Of a DNA stretch of 29,626 bases, positions 22,673 to 29,626 are shown one piece after another. Numbering within the stretch: position 1 is the first letter of the stretch; every line of letters starts with the position of its first letter. The stretch covers positions 1 through 29,626 of the forward strand of contig UQJV01000024.1 of NCBI GenBank assembly GCA_900541475.1, written 5' to 3'. This stretch comes from an uncultured Collinsella sp. GTDB lineage: Bacteria > Actinomycetota > Coriobacteriia > Coriobacteriales > Coriobacteriaceae. A program made the translations under genes and the position numbers. The notes under the pieces are model-generated. The model searched no databases and had not been told where the DNA came from. It saw only the letters and a list, made by a program, of their open reading frames with translations.

Positions 22673-23980
22673 TTATGCGATACCAAAGACGCTGAGGATG
22701 GACTTGATGGCCATGAAGAAGAAGCCGGTGACGACGGTGTCGACGTCGGTGCAGGTCATGTTCACGAAGCCAATCTGAGCGAGCATCGGGGACAGGAGCG
22801 CAGGCAGGATCATGATGAAGATGCCGTGGAAGATGCAGCCGATGATGGCGCCGCGACGACCGTCGATGGCGTTACCGAAGACACCAGCAGTGCCGCCGGC
22901 GAAGAAGTTGGACATAACACCGGGGATGACGAGGGTACCCATGAGGCCGGTGATAGCCATGCCGATCAGCGAGCCAAGCGTGGTGAACACAAAGCCGAAG
23001 ATAACGGCGTTAGGGGCATAGGTGAACAGGACAGGGCAGTCCAGAGCGGGGCGCGCATCGGGGACGAGCTTCATCGAGATGCCCTGGAAGGCGGGGACGA
23101 GCTCGGCGAGCAGCAGGCGGACGCCGGCGAGCAGGACGTACAGACCAACGACGAACTGCATGGCCTGGAGGAAAGCGTAGACCATGAAGTTGGTGGCGCC
23201 GCAGTAGTCAGCAGCAGCAGCGGGACCAGCGAAAGCAGCGACGACCAGGTAGAAAACGATCATGACCAGGCCGACAGCAGCGTAGGTATCCTGGAGGAAG
23301 GACAGGGACTGCGGAATCTCGAGGTCCTCGGTGGACTTGGACTCCTTGCCGCCAGCGAGCTTCTTGGTGATGCTTGCGATAAGGGCGGTGAACATATAGC
23401 CGAAGGTGCAGAAGTGACCCAGGGCGATGTCATCGGACTCGGTAATCTTGCGGACAACGGGCTGAGCGAAGGCAGGCATGAGGGTAGCGAAGGCGCCACC
23501 GACGATGGAGCTGACGACGATCAGGGGGATACCGCGCAGACCGCAGAAGAAGGCGAAGACGACGCAGAGCGTGGACTCCCACAGAAGGGCCTGGCCAGTC
23601 AGGAACACATACTTAAACTTGGTGAAACGAGCGAGAATGATGTTCACCACGAAGATGCCAGCGAGGCAGATGGCGATCTCGGAGCCAAGGCCGAGGTCGG
23701 TCATTGCCTGACCGTTGATGCCCTCGATGGAAGCGACGACGGCGGTCATGCCGTTGAAGCCGAAGGCGGAGTTGAACATATCGCCAAAGTAGGCAAGAGA
23801 GCCCTGCATGACGCTCGAGCCGGCAGCCAGAACAAGGAAGCCGAGCATCGTCTTAAACGTGCCGAGCAACACATCGTTGGCCGACTTCTTCTGAAGCACA
23901 AGGCCCAGGCAGGCGACGAGACCGATAACAACGGCGGCCTGCGTCAGGATGTTATTGATAATAAACTCAAGAACAGCCAT
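22673..23980 (-). CDS. PTS EIIC, ascorbate (UlaA/SgaT) family
   Basis: 435 aa from the ATG at 23980 (AAGGGG upstream); a GTG three codons earlier has no room for a ribosome-binding site. It is a polytopic membrane protein with about ten segments. Family traits: the N-terminal ILTQAAVVIGLVACLGLVLQKK, FAQPVVRKITESDDIALGHF, and the KSTEDLEIPQSLSFLQDT cytoplasmic loop, all typical of UlaA/SgaT. It forms the transport channel with the EIIB and EIIA encoded just upstream. The UlaD/E/F enzymes are missing, so ascorbate is not implied; other members of this superfamily carry different sugars. Confidence 0.92.
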   Translation of the reverse strand: MAVLEFIINNILTQAAVVIGLVACLGLVLQKKSANDVLLGTFKTMLGFLVLAAGSSVMQGSLAYFGDMFNSAFGFNGMTAVVASIEGINGQAMTDLGLGSEIAICLAGIFVVNIILARFTKFKYVFLTGQALLWESTLCVVFAFFCGLRGIPLIVVSSIVGGAFATLMPAFAQPVVRKITESDDIALGHFCTFGYMFTALIASITKKLAGGKESKSTEDLEIPQSLSFLQDTYAAVGLVMIVFYLVVAAFAGPAAAADYCGATNFMVYAFLQAMQFVVGLYVLLAGVRLLLAELVPAFQGISMKLVPDARPALDCPVLFTYAPNAVIFGFVFTTLGSLIGMAITGLMGTLVIPGVMSNFFAGGTAGVFGNAIDGRRGAIIGCIFHGIFIMILPALLSPMLAQIGFVNMTCTDVDTVVTGFFFMAIKSILSVFGIA

Positions 23981-24034
23981 GTTGTACACCCCTTTTTCTC
24001 ATGTACATTTCTATCAATCTAGGCGAAGAGGCCC

Positions 24035-24340
24035 TTACTCTAGGACGCCCATCTCCTTGAGCACCGGGGTCAGCTTTTCCTCGATTTCCTTCTTATCGAC
24101 AAGACGCTTGAGGAACACGCAGGGAAGACCGGTGTTGTAGCTTTCGATCTGCGTCTTGAAGTTCTCGGCAGCGACGATCATGTCGAAGCCCTTAGAGGCG
24201 CCCGCGGCGCTGGATACGCTGTCGTGGTCCATCTTGCACTGGACCCCGAGCTTCTTCATGACCTGCTCAATAGCCATCTGGCAGGCAAAGCTGCTTCCAA
24301 GACCATTGCCGCAGCAGCACAAAATCTTGACCATGTTCAT
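24035..24340 (-). CDS. PTS EIIB, ascorbate (UlaB/SgaB) or lactose/galactitol-like type
   Basis: 101 aa from the ATG at 24340, with AAAGGA upstream; an ATG two codons later is possible. The phosphocysteine loop is at the N-terminus: VKILCCCGNGLGSSFACQM. The UlaB pattern continues with MDHDSVSSA and FDMIVAAENF. It accepts phosphate from the EIIA encoded upstream and passes it to the incoming sugar through EIIC. Three consecutive Cys in the loop are unusual; the last of them aligns with the active one. Confidence 0.9.
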   Translation of the reverse strand: MNMVKILCCCGNGLGSSFACQMAIEQVMKKLGVQCKMDHDSVSSAAGASKGFDMIVAAENFKTQIESYNTGLPCVFLKRLVDKKEIEEKLTPVLKEMGVLE

Positions 24341-24353
24341 TTCCTTTCCTTTG

Positions 24354-24408
24354 GGGGCACGTGCCCCACCTCGGGGTAGATGCGGGCAAACACATAGGCT
24401 CGCCCGCA
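24354..24408 (-). other. Intercistronic stem-loops between EIIA and EIIB
   Basis: GGGGCACGTGCCCC is a perfect palindrome (24354-24367). TGCGGGC (24381-24387) pairs with GCCCGCA (24402-24408). They fill the 83-bp gap and lie just upstream of the EIIB ribosome-binding site, so they may tune stability or translation. Confidence 0.5.
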
Positions 24409-24423
24409 CCAAGCGACACTGTT

Positions 24424-24873
24424 TTACGCCGCCGCACCCGTAAATGCCTGATAAATCTCGTCGGCATCATCAGAAGCGACGATCTGCGCAATCTTGTCCT
24501 CATCCATAAAGATGCCAGCAAGTACCTGCATAGCCTCGATATGAGAATTAGAATCCTCGGCCGCAAGTGCGACCAAAAGGCGAACATCAAAGCTGTCTTC
24601 CGAAAACTTAACGGGCTTCTTCAGGACCGTCACGGCAAGCTGACCTTTAATGCAGCCGTCCTCGGGGCGACCGTGAATCAGCGCGACGTCTTCGGTGAGC
24701 ACATAGTAGGGACCCATCTCGTTGGTGGCGCGGATAATCTCATCCGCATAGCGATCCTCGACGTAACCGCCCTCATTGAGCGGAGCGATGGCGAGCTTGA
24801 TCGCGTCCTGCCAGGAATCGACAGAATCGACAAGGCGAACGTTTTCGCGCTTGAGCATCTCCGTAATCTGCAT
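24424..24873 (-). CDS. PTS EIIA, fructose/mannitol/ascorbate (EIIA-2) type
   Basis: 149 aa. EIIA-2 domain: YVEDRYADEIIRATNEMGPYY, then the active-site His in VALIHGRPEDG, and SDDADEIYQAF at the end. It is the first phospho-acceptor from HPr for this PTS. It lies 15 bp downstream of the aldolase gene, so it is in the same transcript. Confidence 0.92.
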   Translation of the reverse strand: MQITEMLKRENVRLVDSVDSWQDAIKLAIAPLNEGGYVEDRYADEIIRATNEMGPYYVLTEDVALIHGRPEDGCIKGQLAVTVLKKPVKFSEDSFDVRLLVALAAEDSNSHIEAMQVLAGIFMDEDKIAQIVASDDADEIYQAFTGAAA

Positions 24874-24888
24874 CGGTGCGCCTCGTCC

Positions 24889-25740
24889 CTAAGCGACGAT
24901 ATTCTTGAAGAGGCTGATGCGATGCTCGACAACCTCTTCGACGGCCTTCTGAGCAGGCATAACCATGTTGCGGTTGGAGGCGTTCTCCTTGAGCTCGTCA
25001 TAGCACTGCTTGGAGGTCTTGTTCCAGTTGACGAGCAGATCGGTGCCAACATTGAACTTGCGGATACCCAGGTCGATGACGTGACGAACATCCTCGTCCT
25101 TAACACCGGTGCCACCATGGATGACCAGGGGGAAGCCGTTCACGGCATCGCGGATCTTCTCGAGCTGATCGAAGGAGATGTTGGTCTTGGACTTGTACTG
25201 ACCATGGTTGGTGCCGATAGCGACGGCAAGGGCATCGATGCCGGTCTTCTCGATGAACTCAACAGCCTGCTCGGGATCGGTATAGCGCACGTCGGCATCG
25301 GCGACGGCGACGCCATCCTCGGTACCGCCGACGGTACCGAGCTCGGCCTCAACGGAAGCGCCATGGGCCTGAGCCATCTCGACGATGCGTTTGGTACCAA
25401 GGATGTTCTCCTTGAAGGGAAGCGCGGAGCCGTCAAACATTACCGAGCTATAGCCGGCCTCGAGAGCCTTGCGGATCTCGTCGAAGTTCTTGGCGTGGTC
25501 GAGGTGGAGAACAACGTTGACGCCGTACTCCTCGGCCATGGACTTGCACACAGCAACCAGGTTGCGGTGACCGACATAGCTAGCGGTGCCCTCGGAGGTC
25601 TGGATGATCACGGGGGTGTGCAGGCGAGCCGCGACGCGAATAATCGACGGGCACATCTCGAGGTTATGGGTGTTGAAAGCACCAACGGCCATGTTGAGCT
25701 GGTTAGCCTCTGCCAGAACTTCGCGCAAGGTTACGTACAT
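24889..25740 (-). CDS. Class II (zinc) fructose-/tagatose-bisphosphate aldolase family protein
   Basis: 283 aa. Motifs of class II aldolases: VVLHLDHAKNFDEI with catalytic Asp81 and metal His82, EAELGTVGG with the metal Glu near 133, IGTNHGQY with His179, and VIHGGTGV with His208. The length and motif spacing match the GatY/KbaY/FbaA small group rather than the long FbaA form. It probably cleaves a ketose-1,6-bisphosphate or ketose-1-phosphate to dihydroxyacetone phosphate and an aldehyde. GAGG lies upstream. As the first gene of the PTS transcript it likely acts on the imported sugar phosphate. Confidence 0.92.
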   Translation of the reverse strand: MYVTLREVLAEANQLNMAVGAFNTHNLEMCPSIIRVAARLHTPVIIQTSEGTASYVGHRNLVAVCKSMAEEYGVNVVLHLDHAKNFDEIRKALEAGYSSVMFDGSALPFKENILGTKRIVEMAQAHGASVEAELGTVGGTEDGVAVADADVRYTDPEQAVEFIEKTGIDALAVAIGTNHGQYKSKTNISFDQLEKIRDAVNGFPLVIHGGTGVKDEDVRHVIDLGIRKFNVGTDLLVNWNKTSKQCYDELKENASNRNMVMPAQKAVEEVVEHRISLFKNIVA

Positions 25741-25826
25741 AGTGTTTGCCTCCTGTTGTCTCCACTGGATGTATCAAGTGGCGACCGCACAGGGGGTGCC
25801 GGTCGCCGTTCTTGATCGACAACTAG

Positions 25827-25917
25827 GTTATCACAAACGTCCGTATATTCGGATGTCCGTATGATATTTCGTTTGAAATGTTCCGATTTGACCGTTCACC
25901 TGACTTTTCCGACCGTT
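25827..25917 (-). promoter_or_regulatory. Promoter/operator region of the aldolase-PTS operon
   Basis: TCCG occurs at 25840, 25856, 25882 and 25908 (steps of 16, 26 and 26). GTCCGTAT is directly repeated at 25839 and 25855, and CGGA at 25850 makes dyads with its neighbours. CAAACG (25834-25839) and CGTTTG (25870-25875) bracket the first two. On the minus strand GATAAC (25827-25832) or TATCAT (25861-25866) could be the -10; no good -35 is seen. Confidence 0.5.
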
Positions 25918-25930
25918 TACCCGTAAAAAT

Positions 25931-25959
25931 AGGGCGCCCGCAACCCATGCGGACGCCCT
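25931..25959 (-). terminator. Hairpin with minus-strand U-run, no minus gene upstream
   Basis: AGGGCG-C-CCGCA pairs with TGCGG-A-CGCCCT, an 11-bp stem with one mismatch and a 5-nt loop. ATTTTTA follows on the minus strand. The next gene on that side is on the plus strand, so there is nothing for it to terminate except a leader or antisense RNA. The rest of the gap, 25960-26145, holds only the start region of the nuclease gene. Confidence 0.65.
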
Positions 25960-26145
25960 TGTCTGTCAGCCGCTCTCAACCAAAACGGAGTGCAAGTTCA
26001 ACTGGCTCGACCCCACCTCAATCTAGGCCACGGGACAAATTAATAGGTTGTGTTTGCCCCAAATCTTGGGTATTTGTTCGACAGAACGGCCCCTGCTAGC
26101 TCCTGCTAGACTGGTAGATTCCCAACCGTCCATCCAGGAGCCTCA

Positions 26146-27129
26146 ATGTCGCGCAAGTCCGCCTACAAGCAAGTACTTTCCATCGGCGCCGCCGTGGTGC
26201 TGGGGTTTGCGCTGTTCACAGGGTCGCTCGACGGAGCGCCCAAGCTGTTGTCGCCGCAAAGCGATGAGCAGGCGGCGGCTCTGGCCGAAAAACAAAACGA
26301 GAGTCCCAGCCGCACCGACGACGAGGCAGACCTGGTTGCCCGACTCGAATCGGGAACAGCGAGCTCCCCGGACCCTCAAAACAGCCAGGACGTTGGCCAT
26401 GATTCCGATTCCGCCGCGACCGACACCGGTAACGACGCTTCCACAGACGGCGCCGCCACCCCCATCGACGAGGTCGAAAACCCCGATCTCGACCGCGCCC
26501 GCGGCGTATATCTCAGCAGCATTCCCGACTACGCGGGCAACCCCTACGTTGCCCTGCGCGCCGACAGCACGCACCCGCTCGGCACGCCGTCATTCACGCT
26601 CGATGAATACGAGCGCGCCACCGAAGAGGGCTGCTTTAAGAAGTTCTCCAAGCTCGACAGCTTGGGCCGCACACGCAAAGCGCTTGCCTGCGTGGGCCCC
26701 GAGTCGCTCGGTCAGGGCAAGCGCGGCGACATCTCGCGTATCCACCCCGCCGGATGGCATCAGCAGCGCTACGACTTTATTCCGGGCCAGAGCCTCTACA
26801 ACCGCTGCCACCTTATCGCCTGGTCGCTCTGCGGCGAAAACGCCAACCGCAAAAATCTCCTCACCGGCACGCGCTATCTCAACGAAACGGGCATGCTGCC
26901 GTTTGAAGAGCAGATTCTCAACTATATTCGCGATACGGGTAACCATGTGCTCTACCGCGTCACGCCCATGTATAACGAAGAGGAACTTGTCTGCCGTGGC
27001 GTACGCCTTGAGGCGCAATCGGTCGAGGACCACGGCCAGACCCTCTGCTTCCACGTGTACTGCTACAACCTGCAGCCGCATGTGCAGATCGACTATGCCA
27101 CCGGCCGCAACCAGGCCTCGGGGGACTAG
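26146..27129 (+). CDS. Secreted DNA/RNA non-specific endonuclease (DRGH/EndA-like)
   Basis: 327 aa. An N-terminal signal anchor (about 8-28) is followed by a disordered acidic Ser/Asp/Gln linker (about 35-120). The C-terminal nuclease domain resembles Gram-positive exported nucleases. The active-site motif is NRCHLIAWSLCGENANRKNL, with the catalytic His in NRCHL (DRGH in the Serratia/EndA type) and the metal Asn in ENANRKNL; TGTRYLNETGMLPFE and GNHVLYRVTP follow. Cys in place of the Gly of DRGH is common in Firmicute relatives. AGGAG lies 6 bases before the ATG. The likely role is degrading extracellular nucleic acid for nutrition or competence. It is alone between two terminators. Confidence 0.88.
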   Translation: MSRKSAYKQVLSIGAAVVLGFALFTGSLDGAPKLLSPQSDEQAAALAEKQNESPSRTDDEADLVARLESGTASSPDPQNSQDVGHDSDSAATDTGNDASTDGAATPIDEVENPDLDRARGVYLSSIPDYAGNPYVALRADSTHPLGTPSFTLDEYERATEEGCFKKFSKLDSLGRTRKALACVGPESLGQGKRGDISRIHPAGWHQQRYDFIPGQSLYNRCHLIAWSLCGENANRKNLLTGTRYLNETGMLPFEEQILNYIRDTGNHVLYRVTPMYNEEELVCRGVRLEAQSVEDHGQTLCFHVYCYNLQPHVQIDYATGRNQASGD

Positions 27130-27193
27130 GGCCGTCCAAGCTGCCCCCGAACCTAAAATGATCCGTTTTCCTCCGTCCCCTAGGGATCAAAAA

Positions 27194-27222
27194 GGGCCGC
27201 CCCGGATTACCCAGAGCGGCCC
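27194..27222. terminator. Bidirectional terminator between the nuclease and EF-G-like genes
   Basis: GGGCCGC (27194-27200) and GCGGCCC (27216-27222) with A-rich left and T-rich right flanks, between convergent genes. Confidence 0.8.
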
Positions 27223-27258
27223 TTACATCGGCATATATGTTGCAGGCAAAGTCACGCG

Positions 27259-29334
27259 TTACTTGGCGCGGCCCTCCTCATAGCGCTCGACCAGCTTGGC
27301 CTGCACGTCATAGGGCACCTGCTCATAGCCCGCGGGCTTCATGGTAAAGTCGCCCGTGCCGCGCGTGATGGAGCGCAGGCGAGTCGAATAATCCGTCAGC
27401 TCGGCCAGCGGCGCCTGGGCAATGACCACGGTGTCTCCGCGCTCATCGGTCTCCATGCCCGTCACGCGACCACGCGAGGCCGAGATGTCGCCCATCACGG
27501 CGCCGGCGTAGCTCTCGGGGATAGTCACGGTGATTTCCTCGATGGGCTCCAGCACCACCGGGTCGGCATCGGCGCACGCCTTGCGCAGGCCGATGCGAGC
27601 CGCCGCGCGGAACGCCATCTCGTTGGAGTCGACGCTGTGATACGAGCCGTCGTACACAGCCACGCGAATGCCCGTGAGCGGGTAGCCGGCAATGATGCCG
27701 TCTTTCATGGTCTCCTGGACACCCTTGTCCACGGCGGGAATGAGCGAGCGCGGGATACGGCCACCTACGACCTCGTCCACAAACTCATAGCCATCGCTCG
27801 TGCCGTCGGGCCCAATGAGCGGCTCAACGCGCAGCCAGCAGTCGCCATACTGGCCGGCGCCGCCGGTCTGCTTCTTATGGCGACCCTGGGCACTTGCCGT
27901 ACGGCGAATGGTCTCGCGATACGGGATGCGGATCGGCACGCTCTTGGCCGCGACCTTGGTGCGATCCTCAAGACGATTGAGCAGGACCGAAACCTGCGCC
28001 TCGCCCACCGCCGAAATGATGGTCTGGCCGGTCTCCTCGTCGCGGTCGATGCTCATAGTCGGATCGGCCTTGCAGGCCTTCTCGATAAACGTGTAGAGCT
28101 TCTCTTCGTCGCCGCGATTCTCGGCCTCGATGGCGATGCGGTACTGCGAGTTGGGGAACTTAAACGCCGCAGCCTCGACCTTGCCGGTAATCGAGAGCGT
28201 ATCGCCCGTCTCTGCCGCCAGCTTGGGCGCCACGATGATGTCGCCGGCATAAGCGTGGCCGACCTCGGTCATGTCACGGCCGCACATCACATACAGGTGG
28301 GCCAAACGCTCACCCTTGCGCGTGCGCGCATTGACCAGTTCAAGGCCCGGCTCAAGCGTGCCCGTCAGCACCTTGATAAAGCTGATGCGACCCTGCTGCG
28401 GATCGGCCAGGGTCTTAAACACAAACGCCACCGGGCGGTCATCGTCACTCGAGATCTTAAGCGAATCACCGTCGATGAGCGGCATCTCGCCATAGTCGGT
28501 CGGCGCTGGGAAGTATGTCGCGATGTCGTCCATCAGCGAGTTGACGCCCTGCTCCTTAATGCAATCGCCCGCAAAGACCGGCACAAAGATGCGCTCGGCA
28601 ATCGCCTTCGACAGCAGGCCTTCAAGCTCCTCCTGCGTCAGCGTCTCCTCGCCTTCCAAGTACTTCATCATCAGCTCGTCGTCAGCCTCGGCCACCAGCT
28701 CGCACAGATGGTCATGGGCCTCCTCGGCCTGGGCACGATACTCCTCAGGAATCTCCGACTCAACGGCTTCGGTGCCGTTGCAATGGCGTGCCTTCATGCG
28801 CACCAGGTCGATGATGCCATCAAAGTCCTCGCCCTCGCCCCAGGGAAGGGTCACGGCGCCCAGGCGCGTGCCAAAGCGCTCTTGCAGCAGGTCCATCGTG
28901 GTCGCAAAGCTGGCCTCGGAGCGCGACAGGCGGTTTACGAACACCGCACGCGCCAGGCGCAGGTCCTCGGCGGCATACCAGAGCTTAACCGTCGTAGGCT
29001 GCGGGCCGGCCTCGGCATCGACCACAAACAGAGCCGTCTCGCAAACGCTCATCGCGGCAAAGGCGTCGCCGATAAAATCGGGGTAGCACGGGGCATCGAG
29101 CACATTGATGCGCGCGCCCTTCCAGTCGATCGGCGCAATGGTCGTCGAGATGGAAAACGCACGCTTGACCTCTTCGGGGTCATAGTCGAGCGTGGGCTTG
29201 GTGCCGTCGTGGCCGCCCAGGCGGGCGGTCTTGCCGGAAAGGTGGAGCATGGCCTCGGCGAGTGAAGTCTTGCCCACCCCGCCTTGGCCTACGAGCACCA
29301 CGTTCCTTACGTTACCGGTCTTGGGAGCACCCAT
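27259..29334 (-). CDS. EF-G-like translational GTPase paralogue with altered G motifs
   Basis: 691 aa from the ATG at 29334, which has AAGGAGG 5 bases upstream; the 37-residue extension to 29445 is rejected. Domain order follows EF-G: GTPase, domain II, then III-V (TASAQGRHKKQTGGAGQYGD and the VMGDISASRGRVTGME signature near the end). The P-loop GQGGVGKT (16-23) is good. G3 is DAPCYPDF (80-87) where EF-G has DTPGHVDF and EF-G-like proteins DTPGYxDF: Gly is replaced by Cys. G4 is NRLS (134-137) rather than NKxD, losing the Asp that reads guanine. It is clearly of the FusA2/EF-G-like group, not the housekeeping EF-G. Nucleotide specificity and GTPase activity are doubtful. Confidence 0.9.
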   Translation of the reverse strand: MGAPKTGNVRNVVLVGQGGVGKTSLAEAMLHLSGKTARLGGHDGTKPTLDYDPEEVKRAFSISTTIAPIDWKGARINVLDAPCYPDFIGDAFAAMSVCETALFVVDAEAGPQPTTVKLWYAAEDLRLARAVFVNRLSRSEASFATTMDLLQERFGTRLGAVTLPWGEGEDFDGIIDLVRMKARHCNGTEAVESEIPEEYRAQAEEAHDHLCELVAEADDELMMKYLEGEETLTQEELEGLLSKAIAERIFVPVFAGDCIKEQGVNSLMDDIATYFPAPTDYGEMPLIDGDSLKISSDDDRPVAFVFKTLADPQQGRISFIKVLTGTLEPGLELVNARTRKGERLAHLYVMCGRDMTEVGHAYAGDIIVAPKLAAETGDTLSITGKVEAAAFKFPNSQYRIAIEAENRGDEEKLYTFIEKACKADPTMSIDRDEETGQTIISAVGEAQVSVLLNRLEDRTKVAAKSVPIRIPYRETIRRTASAQGRHKKQTGGAGQYGDCWLRVEPLIGPDGTSDGYEFVDEVVGGRIPRSLIPAVDKGVQETMKDGIIAGYPLTGIRVAVYDGSYHSVDSNEMAFRAAARIGLRKACADADPVVLEPIEEITVTIPESYAGAVMGDISASRGRVTGMETDERGDTVVIAQAPLAELTDYSTRLRSITRGTGDFTMKPAGYEQVPYDVQAKLVERYEEGRAK

Positions 29335-29549
29335 GATGACCTCCTTGCAGGGCCGCGCGCAATGCGCGACGCCAACGGGGAGAGTTCGCGGTCGGTGCCA
29401 TCCCGGGAGCAGCATGGTCGGCAGCCGAGCCGACTCACCCTCCAAATGTCCTATGCCACCACCCTACCCTCACGGGTGACTGTCCATGCACACCTTTCGG
29501 CGCACGTATGAATACAGGCGGCGAGAGGACAGAGCAAGTATGCCCGGCG

Positions 29550-29577
29550 ATTATTAAACCCCATCGATACAAATCAA
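29550..29577 (-). promoter_or_regulatory. Candidate promoter of the EF-G-like gene
   Basis: On the minus strand TTGATT (29572-29577) and AATAAT (29550-29555) are spaced 16 bp, just after the terminator at 29577-29601. The leader would be about 205 nt. I see no known riboswitch in 29335-29549. Confidence 0.55.
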
Positions 29578-29601
29578 AACCACCCCTAAAAGGGGTGGTT
29601 T
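29577..29601 (-). terminator. Terminator near the right edge
   Basis: AAACCACCCCT and AGGGGTGGTTT form an 11-bp stem with a 3-nt loop, with U-rich sequence on both strands. It most likely ends a minus-strand gene that lies beyond the window. Confidence 0.85.
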
Positions 29602-29605
29602 GCTC

Positions 29606-29626
29606 TTAGGGTATAACCCTTGGATT
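29606..29626 (-). CDS. Possible 3' end of a minus-strand gene (partial)
   Basis: The last 21 bases read NPRVIP then TAA on the minus strand, four bases before a strong terminator. That placement fits a gene end, but seven codons cannot identify it, and another frame cannot be excluded. Confidence 0.3.
   Translation of the reverse strand, partial: NPRVIP

Noticed and set aside
22643..24022. Long plus-strand open frame (459 codons) across the EIIC gene
   Set aside because: Antisense shadow of a GC-biased gene; low-complexity Glu/Asp/Gly translation.
24361..25815. Long plus-strand open frame (484 codons) across the aldolase and EIIA genes
   Set aside because: It spans two clear minus-strand genes with catalytic motifs and has none of its own.
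27637..29265. Long plus-strand open frame (542 codons) across the EF-G-like gene
   Set aside because: Antisense shadow; the minus-strand protein has full EF-G domain order.
1..29626. tRNA, rRNA, intact insertion sequences or prophage genes
   Set aside because: I looked for cloverleaf ends, conserved rRNA strings and transposase motifs on both strands and saw none.

Overview
The window looks like a chromosomal stretch from a GC-rich, Gram-positive gut actinobacterium, most likely a Collinsella-type Coriobacteriia. This is inferred from codon and GC style, a class B sortase with an SPxTG substrate, several PTS systems, UTRA and FCD regulators and many intergenic hairpin repeats. No marker gene fixes the species. 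I found no rRNA, tRNA, CRISPR array or intact transposase.

Layout. 1-3600 (minus): cell-surface module of an SPTTG-anchored exported protein, a class B sortase and an LCP glycopolymer ligase, preceded by a basic membrane protein. 3675-7086: a degenerate AAA+/Fis-type regulator, a YeiH-family exporter and a divergent FCD-GntR regulator. 7376-9223: glmS. 9224-9771: a repeat-rich regulatory gap (operator-like half-sites, then a paired-hairpin array). 9772-13749: a LacI regulator, a HAD phosphatase, an orphan larE and a Nif3-like protein. 13861-16452: a beta-glucoside-type EIIBC with its BglG/LicT antiterminator.

16819-25740 (minus) is the most unusual part. It is a sugar-catabolic locus of class II aldolase, EIIA, EIIB and UlaA/SgaT-type EIIC, a small TPR-like protein, a P-loop kinase fused to deoxyribose-phosphate aldolase, a UTRA GntR regulator, an FSA-like transaldolase, a chimeric pseudogene (fructose EIIB head joined to an FSA tail) and a split transketolase. 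The ascorbate enzymes UlaD/E/F are absent, so the sugar is probably not ascorbate. Internal terminators suggest four or five transcripts. The expected flow is PTS import and phosphorylation, then aldol cleavage and transketolase/transaldolase reshuffling into glycolysis.

26146-29334: a secreted DRGH-type nuclease (+) and an EF-G-like translational GTPase with altered G3 and G4 motifs (-). The far right edge may hold the last codons of another minus-strand gene.

Repeats run through the intergenic DNA: a 70-bp element in two inverted copies (1-70 and 7208-7277), a GGGACAGG-containing stem-loop in four copies (7087, 9662, 12799, 16569), a symmetric REPIN-like hairpin pair (9445-9582) and a perfect 25-bp-stem hairpin (12707-12773).
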